A stretch of 43,221 nt of DNA from Bacteroidota bacterium (lineage in GTDB: Bacteria; Bacteroidota; Bacteroidia; CAILMK01; JAAYUY01): contig JABINZ010000071.1 in the NCBI GenBank assembly GCA_018698135.1, positions 1 through 43,221 on the forward strand. Direction: 5' to 3'. Below the pieces are notes generated by a model that searched no databases, was not told where the DNA came from, and saw only the letters and a program-made list of their open reading frames with translations. The position numbers were made by a program, and so were the translations under genes. Position 1 is the first letter of the stretch. Each line of letters opens with the position of its first letter. Positions 7,837 to 16,341 of this stretch are shown here, in pieces.

Positions 7837-8370
7837 TTGGAAATTATAAACAATATAGTTGTTTTATTGCAGGTTTCAAATGGAAGTGTGAAGGCAAATC
7901 CCCTGTTTTCCTTACTACCATTTATAATTATTGTTATAGTTCCAGTCATAGTAATTTTGTCAACTAAAAGAAATAAACAAAACCTCATTATAAATGGTCA
8001 AACGTTTTTACTTGCCCCATGGTATTTAAGGTTACTTAGCTTTTTTATTGATATTGTTATATCAGTTACTTTGGGAACAATTATATCGTCTACATTTTTT
8101 CAGGAAACAAATCATACCATTAATGTAGTTTTTTATCTGGTATATTGTTTTATTTTTGAATCATTTACAGGTCAAACAATTGGGAAATTAATTTTACAAT
8201 TACAAGTCATTGATAGCCAGACTGGATATAGGATTAGTTTTCAAAAGGTAGCATTAAGAACTCTATGTCGTTTAATCCCTTTTGACGCAATTTTTTATTT
8301 GAATTATTATCCCAAAGGATTACATGATACTTTACCCAAAACTTTTATTATTTTAAAAATTAAACCATGA
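7837..8370 (+). CDS. RDD-family membrane protein
   Basis: 177 residues starting at TTG 7837, six bases after the DUF1573 stop; no ATG lies near enough to replace it without losing the first membrane segment. Hydrophobic segments at about 23-43, 65-85 and 92-112 suggest three membrane helices. The RDD signature is seen in 'WYLRLLSFFIDIVI' and in the following 'FTGQTIGKLILQLQVID' block, with 'ALRTLCRLIPFDA' and 'LHDTLPKT' toward the C-terminus. RDD proteins are integral membrane proteins of mostly unknown function; some take part in ion exchange. The 3' end overlaps yajC by four bases (ATGA), indicating translational coupling. It sits inside the nusB-yajC run. Confidence 0.82.
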   Translation: MEIINNIVVLLQVSNGSVKANPLFSLLPFIIIVIVPVIVILSTKRNKQNLIINGQTFLLAPWYLRLLSFFIDIVISVTLGTIISSTFFQETNHTINVVFYLVYCFIFESFTGQTIGKLILQLQVIDSQTGYRISFQKVALRTLCRLIPFDAIFYLNYYPKGLHDTLPKTFIILKIKP

Positions 8371-8705
8371 CATTTCTAAATTTATTAAGCATTTTATTAA
8401 TGATGCCAGCACAAGAAGGTGCGGAGGCAAAGCCAATGTGGCAAACTTTCATGCCTTTTATTCTAATCCTAGTAATCATTTATTTCTTTATGATCAGGCC
8501 TCAATCAAAAAAGGCGAAAGAGCAAAGAGGTTTTAAGGACACCATAAGTAAAGGAGATAAGATTATCACAATTGGTGGAGTACATGCAAAAATTGTAGAA
8601 ATCAAGGAGAAGGATTTCATCATTGAAGTTGGAAATGGTGTAAAAATGACTATTCAAAAAGAAGCTGTTTCAATGGAAGCTTCTAAAGGTTTGAATAATA
8701 GCTAA
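8367..8705 (+). CDS. yajC: Preprotein translocase accessory subunit YajC
   Basis: 112 residues with a single membrane helix and the diagnostic 'IYFFMIRPQSKKAKEQ' segment, followed by 'GDKIITIGGVHAKIVEI' and a small basic C-terminal domain. YajC associates with SecDF and the SecYEG translocon in the inner membrane. Length is typical. The start overlaps the RDD gene by four bases, and the ybbR-like gene follows after five. Confidence 0.95.
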   Translation: MTFLNLLSILLMMPAQEGAEAKPMWQTFMPFILILVIIYFFMIRPQSKKAKEQRGFKDTISKGDKIITIGGVHAKIVEIKEKDFIIEVGNGVKMTIQKEAVSMEASKGLNNS

Positions 8706-8710
8706 TATAA

Positions 8711-9682
8711 ATGGTGAGGGATACAGATTCCAAGACCATATTAACTGAAATGCCCAGACCTGCGAATCGTAAAGGTCTGGTTATTTTTTTTATAGCTGTA
8801 TTTGTAGCAACAATTTTTTGGTTGTTACGATCATTTGATCAAACCTATCAAGCCAAAATCCATTTCCCCATTTCTTATTTGTATTCACCAGATGGTTTGA
8901 CCTTAAAAAAACCCTTGCCTGATCATTTGGAAGTTCATTATGAATCTACAGGTTGGGATATAATGAAGTTCAAGCGTTTCAAAAGGAAAAAGTCAATAGT
9001 ATTAAACTTGACTCAATTCGCTGAACAAAAGTCCATTAAAACATCAAATCTATTAATTTCTCATTTGCCGGAAGAGATTGCAAATATTAAATTTCTATTA
9101 GTTAGTCCTGAAGTGCTGATTATGGATTTTGAGAAATTGATTATTAAGGAAGTTCCAATTATTCATAATTTGGATATTCATTTTAATAGCCAATATGGTT
9201 TGTCGGGGCCTGTACAAATTGAACCTCAAACTGTTGTGATTTCAGGGCCAGAATCCGAAGTCAATAAAATTCAGGAAATAAGAACCAAGTTTCGTGATTA
9301 TAAACAGTTAGAAGCAGAAATCAACGATCAAATAAGCTTGGTGGATTTAAGCTCAAAAAATATAAGCTATAGTCAGGAGCTATTCAATTTAAAAATACCC
9401 GTAGAGCAACTGAGTGAAGGTAGTCTGATTATTCCCATTAATATACCCGCTAGTGTTAGAGATACTATAAGCTTAATCCCAGAAAAAGTTACGATTAAGT
9501 TTCATGCCGCAGTAAGTGTTTTTAATTCAGTTTCACATTTTGATTTTGAACCCTATATTAAGTTGGAAGATTTTAATAACGCTTCTGATGAAAAAATTAA
9601 GGTATATTGCAAGCTTAAAGAGGAATACATTTATCGGGTAAGTATAGATCCTGAATACGTAGACTATATTGTAATAAAATGA
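8711..9682 (+). CDS. YbbR-like (CdaR-type) membrane-anchored protein
   Basis: 323 residues: a short cytosolic start, one membrane helix (about 18-37, 'GLVIFFIAVFVATIFWLL'), then an extracytoplasmic region with YbbR-type repeats. These show as 'DHLEVHYESTGWDIMKF', 'IIKEVPIIHNLDIHF' and 'IEPQTVVISGPESEVNKI'. In Firmicutes the YbbR protein CdaR regulates the diadenylate cyclase CdaA; no cyclase gene is next to it here, so that role is not shown. It lies between yajC and coaE and overlaps coaE by four bases (ATGA), so it is clearly part of this operon. Confidence 0.85.
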   Translation: MVRDTDSKTILTEMPRPANRKGLVIFFIAVFVATIFWLLRSFDQTYQAKIHFPISYLYSPDGLTLKKPLPDHLEVHYESTGWDIMKFKRFKRKKSIVLNLTQFAEQKSIKTSNLLISHLPEEIANIKFLLVSPEVLIMDFEKLIIKEVPIIHNLDIHFNSQYGLSGPVQIEPQTVVISGPESEVNKIQEIRTKFRDYKQLEAEINDQISLVDLSSKNISYSQELFNLKIPVEQLSEGSLIIPINIPASVRDTISLIPEKVTIKFHAAVSVFNSVSHFDFEPYIKLEDFNNASDEKIKVYCKLKEEYIYRVSIDPEYVDYIVIK

Positions 9683-10272
9683 TTAAGGTAGGAGTAACCG
9701 GAGGAATAGGAAGTGGCAAAACTACTGTTTGCAGCATCTTCGAACACCTTGGTGTTCCTGTTTATTATTCAGATGAGAAATCAAAAGAATTAATTCAATC
9801 AAATAGTGGCTTAATCAAGCAAATTAAAGCTGCCTTTGGCAACCATCTTTATGATGACCAAAATAATTTGAATAAAGCAGCTTTAGCCTCCCTTGTTTTT
9901 TCTAATGAAAAGGCTTTAGCAACGCTAAATTCAATTGTTCATCCTGCAGTAGTTGATGATTTTAATGCTTGGTGCTCCCAGCATCAACAACATGCCTATG
10001 TAATTAAAGAATCAGCTCTTTTATTTGAATCCAATACCTATAAAAATCTGGACTTCATTATTGCTGTGTTTGCTCCATTGGAAATGCGCCTCAAAAGATT
10101 GATGGAAAGAGATCAAACAAATGAAGAAGAATTGTTAAAAAGAGTGCATAATCAACTTGCAGATGTTGAGAAAATGAAACGAAGCGATTTTGTTATTTTT
10201 AACGACATGAAACACCCACTTATTCGACAGATTTTAAGTCTCCACAAAGAGCTTTCTAAATCCCTAATTTAG
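9679..10272 (+). CDS. coaE: Dephospho-CoA kinase
   Basis: 197 residues, typical of CoaE, which phosphorylates the 3'-OH of dephospho-CoA in the last step of coenzyme A synthesis in the cytosol. The P-loop is 'GVTGGIGSGKTTV' at residues 5-17. The substrate-site Asp lies in 'VYYSDEKSKELI', and the family blocks 'LNSIVHPAV', 'ESALLFES' and 'RLMERDQTNEEE' are all present in order. It is the last gene of the nusB run; a gap of 111 bases separates it from gyrB. Confidence 0.96.
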   Translation: MIKVGVTGGIGSGKTTVCSIFEHLGVPVYYSDEKSKELIQSNSGLIKQIKAAFGNHLYDDQNNLNKAALASLVFSNEKALATLNSIVHPAVVDDFNAWCSQHQQHAYVIKESALLFESNTYKNLDFIIAVFAPLEMRLKRLMERDQTNEEELLKRVHNQLADVEKMKRSDFVIFNDMKHPLIRQILSLHKELSKSLI

Positions 10273-10383
10273 AATAAGATAGATATCACAATTCGCCCTG
10301 AAATTTGTGGATAAAATGCAATAAAAAATTAGCCTAAAGACAATAGTGTTTAGTACTTTTACACTGAATTAAAATATGCTAGA

Positions 10384-12342
10384 ATGAGCGAAAATCAAGT
10401 AAAAGATAACAGCCAATATACAGCTGATAATATACAAGTTTTAGAGGGGTTGGAAGCAGTTCGAAAAAGACCTGCTATGTACATTGGTGATATTAGCACC
10501 CGAGGCTTACATCATTTGGTTTATGAAGTAGTCGATAACTCAATTGACGAGGCACTTGCCGGACATTGTGATGAAATTCATACTATCATTCATGAAGACA
10601 ATTCCATTACTGTACAAGATAATGGTAGAGGAATTCCGGTTGAAGAGCATACTAAAGAAAAAAGATCAGCCTTAGAGGTTGTAATGACCGTATTACATGC
10701 TGGTGGTAAATTTGACAAAGATTCCTATAAAGTATCTGGCGGTTTGCATGGTGTTGGTGTTTCTTGTGTAAATGCTTTATCAAAACATTTGAAAGCTGAA
10801 ATACATCGAGATGGGCATGTTTATATGCAGGAATATGAATGTGGCAAACCAATGTATACTGTAAAAGAAATGGGTAAGTCCGATAAAACGGGTACTTATG
10901 TTACTTTTAAACCTGATGATAGCATTTTTCAGGTTCTTGAATACAAATTTGATACGCTTAGAACTCGATTAAAAGAACTTTCATATTTAAATAAAGGGGT
11001 AAAACTCAGTCTTAAAGATTTACGTGAACATGAAAATGGAAATGGGCCTCGCTTTGAAGAGTATTATTCTGAAGGTGGCTTGTCTGAATTTGTTCAGTTT
11101 ATTGATAAAACAAGAGATTCTTTAATTCCAGAGCCAATTTATTTTGAAGGAGAAAAGAATGGAGTTCCTATTGACATTGCCTTTCAATATAATACATCCT
11201 ATAATGAGAACCTTCATTCTTATGTGAATAATATCAATACAATAGAGGGTGGAACTCATATTTCAGGTTTCAGAAGATCATTGACCCGTAGTTTTAAAAA
11301 CTATGCAGAGAAAGAAGGACTTTTGAAAAATGTTAAATTCGAAATAAGTGGAGATGATTTTCGTGAAGGATTAACAGCTGTATTGTCTGTTAAAATTGCT
11401 GAACCACAGTTTGAGGGACAAACGAAAACTAAACTTGGTAATTCGGAAGCCATGGGAGCAGTCGATAGTTTTGTTACCGAAGCACTAAATGCTTATTTAG
11501 ATGAGCATCCAAAAGAAGGGCGTCTCATTGTAAATAAAGTTGTATTATCAGCACAGGCACGTCATGCAGCACGCAAAGCACGTGAAATGGTGCAGCGAAA
11601 AAGGGGATTTAACTCAGCCGGATTACCTGGGAAATTAGCTGATTGTTCGTCAAGCGATCCTTCTATTTGTGAATTGTATTTGGTTGAGGGAGATTCAGCG
11701 GGAGGAACAGCAAAGCAAGGAAGAAACCGACAGTTTCAAGCTATTTTACCACTTAGAGGAAAAATTCTGAATGTTGAAAAAGCCTTAGAGCATAAGATAT
11801 ACGATAACGAGGAAATTAAAAATCTGTTTACCGCATTAGGCGTTCATATTGGAACAGAAGAGGATGACAAAGCCCTGAATATGGATAAGCTTCGTTATCA
11901 CAAAGTTATCATCATGACTGATGCCGATGTTGATGGTAGTCATATCACTACATTGATTCTCACTTTACTCTACCGCTACATGAAAAAACTGATAGAAAGT
12001 GGTTATGTATATATTGCAACACCTCCATTATATTTAGTCAAAAAAGGCAGCCAGGAACAATATTGCTGGAATGATGATGAAAGAGATTTAGCTATTCAGC
12101 GAATGAAAGGCGAGGGGAAAGAGAGTTCTGTTAATATTCAGCGTTACAAAGGTTTGGGTGAAATGAATGCTGAGCAGCTTTGGAAAACAACCATGGATCC
12201 TGATCGAAGAACCTTGCGTTTAGTGAATATTGAAAATGCAGCGGAATCGGATCGTATTTTTTCGATGTTAATGGGAGATGAGGTTGCACCTCGAAGAGAG
12301 TTTATCGAGCAAAATGCTCGATATGCAAATATTGATGTGTAA
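10384..12342 (+). CDS. gyrB: DNA gyrase subunit B
   Basis: 652 residues, the normal size for GyrB outside the enterobacteria. The GHKL ATPase domain (about 1-220) shows 'YIGDISTRGLHHLVYEVVDN', 'DNGRGIPVEEH' and 'GGLHGVGVSCVNALS'. The transducer domain has 'QTKTKLGNSE' near 345. The TOPRIM domain (about 430-545) carries 'LVEGDSAGGTAKQGR' and the metal-binding 'MTDADVDGSHI'. The C-terminus has 'QRYKGLGEMNAEQLW'. GyrB powers ATP-dependent negative supercoiling with GyrA, which is not in this window. The gene has its own 110-base upstream region and converges on gldH, 20 bases apart. Confidence 0.98.
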   Translation: MSENQVKDNSQYTADNIQVLEGLEAVRKRPAMYIGDISTRGLHHLVYEVVDNSIDEALAGHCDEIHTIIHEDNSITVQDNGRGIPVEEHTKEKRSALEVVMTVLHAGGKFDKDSYKVSGGLHGVGVSCVNALSKHLKAEIHRDGHVYMQEYECGKPMYTVKEMGKSDKTGTYVTFKPDDSIFQVLEYKFDTLRTRLKELSYLNKGVKLSLKDLREHENGNGPRFEEYYSEGGLSEFVQFIDKTRDSLIPEPIYFEGEKNGVPIDIAFQYNTSYNENLHSYVNNINTIEGGTHISGFRRSLTRSFKNYAEKEGLLKNVKFEISGDDFREGLTAVLSVKIAEPQFEGQTKTKLGNSEAMGAVDSFVTEALNAYLDEHPKEGRLIVNKVVLSAQARHAARKAREMVQRKRGFNSAGLPGKLADCSSSDPSICELYLVEGDSAGGTAKQGRNRQFQAILPLRGKILNVEKALEHKIYDNEEIKNLFTALGVHIGTEEDDKALNMDKLRYHKVIIMTDADVDGSHITTLILTLLYRYMKKLIESGYVYIATPPLYLVKKGSQEQYCWNDDERDLAIQRMKGEGKESSVNIQRYKGLGEMNAEQLWKTTMDPDRRTLRLVNIENAAESDRIFSMLMGDEVAPRREFIEQNARYANIDV

Positions 12343-12362
12343 ACCGAGCTCAGTTTATAAGT

Positions 12363-12854
12363 TTATTCAATAACTTTTTCTACGCTAATTCCAATATCCA
12401 TAATCCCATCCAGATTATCGGAGCGCATTTCGTGATTGATGTAGTAGGAATATTCGCCTTTTGATTCAAAGGAGATATTATTTTCTAATGATAACTTATT
12501 GTCAATAATATCACCTAATCCATCTCCAAACCATCTTCCATCAATATCTGCAAGGATAAATTCATATTTTTTTTCGGAAATAAGAGAACCATTCTTGTTG
12601 AATTTTTTAACTAAAATCCAAATGTTACTATATGGGTAATAACTGCTTGTTCTCAAATTGAAGTAGGTATTGTATTTGGCTTTTTCATCTTTAATAACAA
12701 AATTAAAGGGTACTTTATAATCATACTTCCAAACGAAATCTGGAATTTTCTTATGTTTTTGATAAAGGATTGACTCTGTGCATGAACTTGCAAAAAAGAG
12801 AATTCCTATAGATAGCAAGACAATAATATGGTTTAATGATAAATTCTTTCTCAT
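12363..12854 (-). CDS. gldH: Gliding motility lipoprotein GldH
   Basis: About 163 residues from ATG 12854; an ATG three codons upstream (12863) is the alternative. The signal peptide ends in 'LFFASSCTES', with the lipidated Cys. The body shows GldH blocks: 'YNTYFNLRTSSYYPYSNIW', 'ADIDGRWFGDGLGDI', 'YYINHEMRSD' and 'LDGIMDIGISVE'. In Flavobacterium johnsoniae GldH is a lipoprotein needed for gliding and linked to the type IX machinery; its exact role is not settled. It is the last gene of a minus-strand run with ricT-like and holB, and its start touches the ricT stop at 12865. Confidence 0.88.
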   Translation of the reverse strand: MRKNLSLNHIIVLLSIGILFFASSCTESILYQKHKKIPDFVWKYDYKVPFNFVIKDEKAKYNTYFNLRTSSYYPYSNIWILVKKFNKNGSLISEKKYEFILADIDGRWFGDGLGDIIDNKLSLENNISFESKGEYSYYINHEMRSDNLDGIMDIGISVEKVIE

Positions 12855-12864
12855 GATTAACATA

Positions 12865-13923
12865 TTAATAATCTAAAAGACCTGGACTAGCTTCAACTTC
12901 AATTTTTTCAATATATTTACTGATATCTGGTTTTTGCTTTTTCTGATTCATGCTGAGTACTTTCTTAACATTATTTATGTGCATGGGAAAAGGACTACTC
13001 ATATTTGAATCACGATTAATAAACCACATCCATCCCTTTAAAATATCAATTTTAAAAACGCGAGCAGTACCATCGCTTGTATGTAATTCAATGCTTTCAT
13101 CCGGAAAACTCTCAAAAGCCTCCAGGTAACTATCTAATTCATAATTAAGGCAACATTTTAAGCGGCTGCATTGTCCTGAAAGTTTAGCTGGATTCAGGTA
13201 AAGATTTTGTTGTTTGGCAGCAATAGTAGGTACGGTTGTAAAATCATTTAACCAAGCTGAGCAACACAACTCGCGACCACAATCACCAATTCCACCCAAA
13301 CGACCGGATTCCTGTCGGATTCCGATTTGCTTCATTTCAATTTTGGTTTTAAAAGTTTTGGCAAAAACCTTAATCAACTCTCGGAAATCAACACGGCCTT
13401 CTGCCGTATAATATAAAGTTACCTTTTTTCGATCAGCCTGAAACTCGACATCATTGAATTTCATTTGTAAATTCAAATCCTTAGCGATTTGTCGGGCTTT
13501 AATCATGGTAGTATATTCAGTCTTTTTTGTTTCTTCCCAATTCTGACGATCTTTTTCGTGCGCTATTCGACTAATATTTAAAATATGTTCAGAATCAGCT
13601 TTTACACCCCTTTTTTTCATTTGAAGGCGAACTAAATCACTACTGATACTCACAAAACCAATATCATAACCTGTTGCACACTGCACAACTACCTTATCAC
13701 CTACTTTGATGCTTAATTGTTTTGGATTTTTACAAAAAACCTTACGGATACTTTTAAACTGAACCTCCACAATTTCCGGTATGGCAGCAATATCCGGATC
13801 CATGTATTTTTGCATCCAATCGTTAGTAGCAAGTTTGCTACAACAAAACTTACAAGAATCTCTACTGGAAGGCTTGGGAAGTTGTAAGTCCTGGGGATTT
13901 ATATTTAGGCTATTTGATTCCAT
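12865..13923 (-). CDS. ricT: PSP1-domain protein, RicT/YaaT-like
   Basis: 352 residues. The PSP1 domain is recognised by 'VVVQCATGYDIGFV', 'ILNISRIAHEKDRQNWEE' and 'VTLYYTAEGRVDFRELIK'. It is followed by the Cys-rich region 'GGIGDCGRELCCSAWL' and 'GQCSRLKCCLNYELDSY'. In Bacillus subtilis RicT binds an Fe-S cluster with RicA and RicF and assists RNase Y in RNA maturation; whether that role holds in Bacteroidota, which lack a clear RicA/RicF context here, is open. An additional N-terminal 'CKFCCSKL' motif is visible. It lies between holB and gldH with short gaps (21 and about 10 bases), so the three are likely co-transcribed. Confidence 0.87.
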   Translation of the reverse strand: MESNSLNINPQDLQLPKPSSRDSCKFCCSKLATNDWMQKYMDPDIAAIPEIVEVQFKSIRKVFCKNPKQLSIKVGDKVVVQCATGYDIGFVSISSDLVRLQMKKRGVKADSEHILNISRIAHEKDRQNWEETKKTEYTTMIKARQIAKDLNLQMKFNDVEFQADRKKVTLYYTAEGRVDFRELIKVFAKTFKTKIEMKQIGIRQESGRLGGIGDCGRELCCSAWLNDFTTVPTIAAKQQNLYLNPAKLSGQCSRLKCCLNYELDSYLEAFESFPDESIELHTSDGTARVFKIDILKGWMWFINRDSNMSSPFPMHINNVKKVLSMNQKKQKPDISKYIEKIEVEASPGLLDY

Positions 13924-13944
13924 TTTGTCAGTTGACTATAGTGG

Positions 13945-15060
13945 TCAGGCTTTCTTTAAAAGCTTGTGAAATTGCAAAGATAAATTAAAAAAGATGATTT
14001 TTGGATTGGCGTTTCTTTCAACATAATACTGCGATTTGCTTAGTAATTCATAGAATTCCTGTGCTTTTTCGCCAGTAGTAAATTGAGAAAATTTGCGGGC
14101 AAATTCTTCTTCCGAAGCAGAAAGTCGAGTGATAGGATCAGCTTGATTTGAAATCAGCATACATTCACGTATCATACGAATGGCGTATTGTAAAAAGTCC
14201 TTAATATATTCACGACCCTTTGCATTCAGATTATTCACCAAGCTAAATATTTCACTAGCTTTAAAATCGAAACTTAATCGCATCCACTGAATAAAGTCTT
14301 CTTCATGACTACTTTCTCCGCTTTTACTTATTCGTATCGCGTCAGCATAATTCCCGTTGGCTAGCTGTGTAATTCTTTGTGTTTCACTGTCATCCAGCTG
14401 TAAATCGGTCTTAAGCTTATTTGCAATTCCAGTTGCATGAATTGGAGGAAGTAATAACAGTTGAGTTCTTGAAAGGATGGTGTTTAATATGCTGTCTTTA
14501 TTTCTTCCAAGAAAAATAAAATGAGTGTGTGGTGGCGGCTCTTCGATAATTTTTAATAGGCTATTTCCATTGGTTCCCATCAGGTCGGCTGACCAGATAA
14601 TTTGAATTTTTTTGCCTCCCTCGAAAGCTTTCAAACTTAAGTTCCGAATTATATTATGGCATTCAGCCACAGGAATATTTCCCTGCTTTGCTTCTGAAGA
14701 AATTTGCTGCAACCAATCGTAATAACTTAAATACGGGTTTTCAAGTAATGCTACTCTCCACTGGCTGTAAAACTTACTACTTATTGATGGTTTTCCTTGT
14801 TCACTTATGGTTGGAAAGGTATAGTGAACATCGGGATGAATGAATTTCTCCATTTTTCTACAAGAAGAACATTCTCCACATGAATCATTATCGACTGGAT
14901 GTAAACAATTAAGATATTGGGCTAAAGCGAGTGCTAAAGGCAATCCTCCATAACCTTCGGGGCCAATAAACAAAAGCGCATGACTAAGCATGTTATTTGT
15001 CGTGCTTCTTATTAATTGTTCTTTTATTTTCTCCTGACCTGCTACCTCCGAAAACTTCAT
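13945..15060 (-). CDS. holB: DNA polymerase III subunit delta'
   Basis: About 371 residues from ATG 15060 (MKFSEVAGQ...). An in-frame TTG at 15084 is less likely because TATTTTTG on the minus strand (15089-15082) looks like a -7 box that would place the transcript start between them. Residues about 10-220 form the AAA+ clamp-loader domain. The four Cys of the zinc module lie in 'CLHPVDNDSCGECSSCRKME'. The P-loop is degenerate ('IGPEGYGGLPLA', no Lys), the rule for delta', which does not hydrolyse ATP. 'NSLLKIIEEPPPHTHFIF' and 'LSRTQLLLLPP' complete the match. It acts in sliding-clamp loading and is followed by ricT-like after 21 bases. Confidence 0.93.
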   Translation of the reverse strand: MKFSEVAGQEKIKEQLIRSTTNNMLSHALLFIGPEGYGGLPLALALAQYLNCLHPVDNDSCGECSSCRKMEKFIHPDVHYTFPTISEQGKPSISSKFYSQWRVALLENPYLSYYDWLQQISSEAKQGNIPVAECHNIIRNLSLKAFEGGKKIQIIWSADLMGTNGNSLLKIIEEPPPHTHFIFLGRNKDSILNTILSRTQLLLLPPIHATGIANKLKTDLQLDDSETQRITQLANGNYADAIRISKSGESSHEEDFIQWMRLSFDFKASEIFSLVNNLNAKGREYIKDFLQYAIRMIRECMLISNQADPITRLSASEEEFARKFSQFTTGEKAQEFYELLSKSQYYVERNANPKIIFFNLSLQFHKLLKKA

Positions 15061-15130
15061 TATTGGTATTATTTCTGAATTCAAAAATAACCAAAATGAA
15101 GGGACTTTATGATGCTATAAATGCTTAATA

Positions 15131-16288
15131 TTAATTAAAAGTCAATTCGATAAATACAATTTCAGGTCTGTTGCCAATTCGAACTCTTGGCCCCCATCCA
15201 CCCACTCCGGATGAAGTATAAAAATGCGATTTCCCTTGCTGTAAATGTCCCCAACTAAGTTTAAAAATAGCTTTGGTAATAAAACTGAGAGGCCACATTT
15301 GGCCATGATGGGTATGTCCGTGAAGAGATAAATCAATGCCAGCATTTTCTTTCTCATCAAAATCGTAGGGTTGATGGTCGAGCATGATTAACGCTTTGCT
15401 TTTATCAAGATGTTCGCTTAAGGCGTTTATATTTTGTCTATCTGTTTTGCTATACCGCTTTTTGTCTCGATCTTCTCGGCCGATTATATAAAAACTATTA
15501 TCAACCAATACGGAAGAATCTCTCAATATTTTCACCCCACAGTCTTCAAGATATTTGCAGGACTTTTCAGCATTTCCAATATATTCATGGTTTCCTGTAA
15601 TCCCAATTACTCCCAGTGGTGCTTTCAATTTCAGAAACTCTTTCCCCATGTTTTTTGACAAAACAGGTTTAATATCTTCATCTAACATATCTCCGGCTAA
15701 TAGAACAATATCCGGATCCAGATTATTTATTTTCTTTACTACTTTAGCCAAATATTTTCGATCGATTACATAACCCAAATGCAAATCACTAATCAGGGCT
15801 ATTTGCAGGTTTGAGCGTCCTTCAATATTCTTTTCAATATTTAGATTTAATTTTTTGATTCTTGGATTTAGTGCGTTTATATGACCACCGAGAACAAGCA
15901 AACCGATTGAAATCACGGATATAATAAATAATATCTGTTTGGTTTTTAGCATTGAATCGGTGATTACTGAAGGAAGGAAATTGGTAAAATGATGCACACC
16001 TTTGATTATGTCAAAAACCAAAACCAAGAGAAAGAAATACAACATAAAAGCCATCCAAAAAGAACCCACACGAATAAAAATTGTTGATAATTTTTCCGGT
16101 AGAAAATACATCCCAAATCGACCAATAACAAAAGAAGTAGCCAAGATCAGAAATATTGATGTATAAATTATACGATAGTTTTTTCCTTCAGGAATGGAAT
16201 GATAACCCCGTATAAATATGTAGTAATTAACGGATGAATATACAAGGAGTACTATGGAAACGAAAATGATCGCAATGGAGGTTTTCAT
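15131..16288 (-). CDS. Membrane-anchored calcineurin-like metallophosphoesterase
   Basis: 385 residues. The first 140 or so contain about four hydrophobic segments (near 4-24, 44-62, 73-95, 117-137), anchoring the protein in the inner membrane. The C-terminal domain has all five metallophosphoesterase motifs: 'ISDLHLGY', 'LLAGDMLDE', 'GITGNHEY', 'LDHQPY' and 'LSLHGHTHHGQMWP'. This layout is that of the YaeI/YkuE group; YaeI of E. coli has phosphodiesterase activity and some relatives may act on UDP-diacylglucosamine or other lipids. The substrate here is unknown. The gene lies between menD (53 bases upstream) and holB (70 bases downstream), all on the minus strand. Confidence 0.9.
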   Translation of the reverse strand: MKTSIAIIFVSIVLLVYSSVNYYIFIRGYHSIPEGKNYRIIYTSIFLILATSFVIGRFGMYFLPEKLSTIFIRVGSFWMAFMLYFFLLVLVFDIIKGVHHFTNFLPSVITDSMLKTKQILFIISVISIGLLVLGGHINALNPRIKKLNLNIEKNIEGRSNLQIALISDLHLGYVIDRKYLAKVVKKINNLDPDIVLLAGDMLDEDIKPVLSKNMGKEFLKLKAPLGVIGITGNHEYIGNAEKSCKYLEDCGVKILRDSSVLVDNSFYIIGREDRDKKRYSKTDRQNINALSEHLDKSKALIMLDHQPYDFDEKENAGIDLSLHGHTHHGQMWPLSFITKAIFKLSWGHLQQGKSHFYTSSGVGGWGPRVRIGNRPEIVFIELTFN

Positions 16289-16341
16289 GAATAATTATTT
16301 GCTCTTCTATAACAAGGATTATTCCTGAATTAAAAGTATGT

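Noticed and set aside
12340-12360. Possible hairpin terminator between gyrB and gldH (TAAAC..GTTTA)
   Set aside because: The inner part leaves an unpaired C and A and almost no loop, and there is no T-run, so it is not a convincing terminator.
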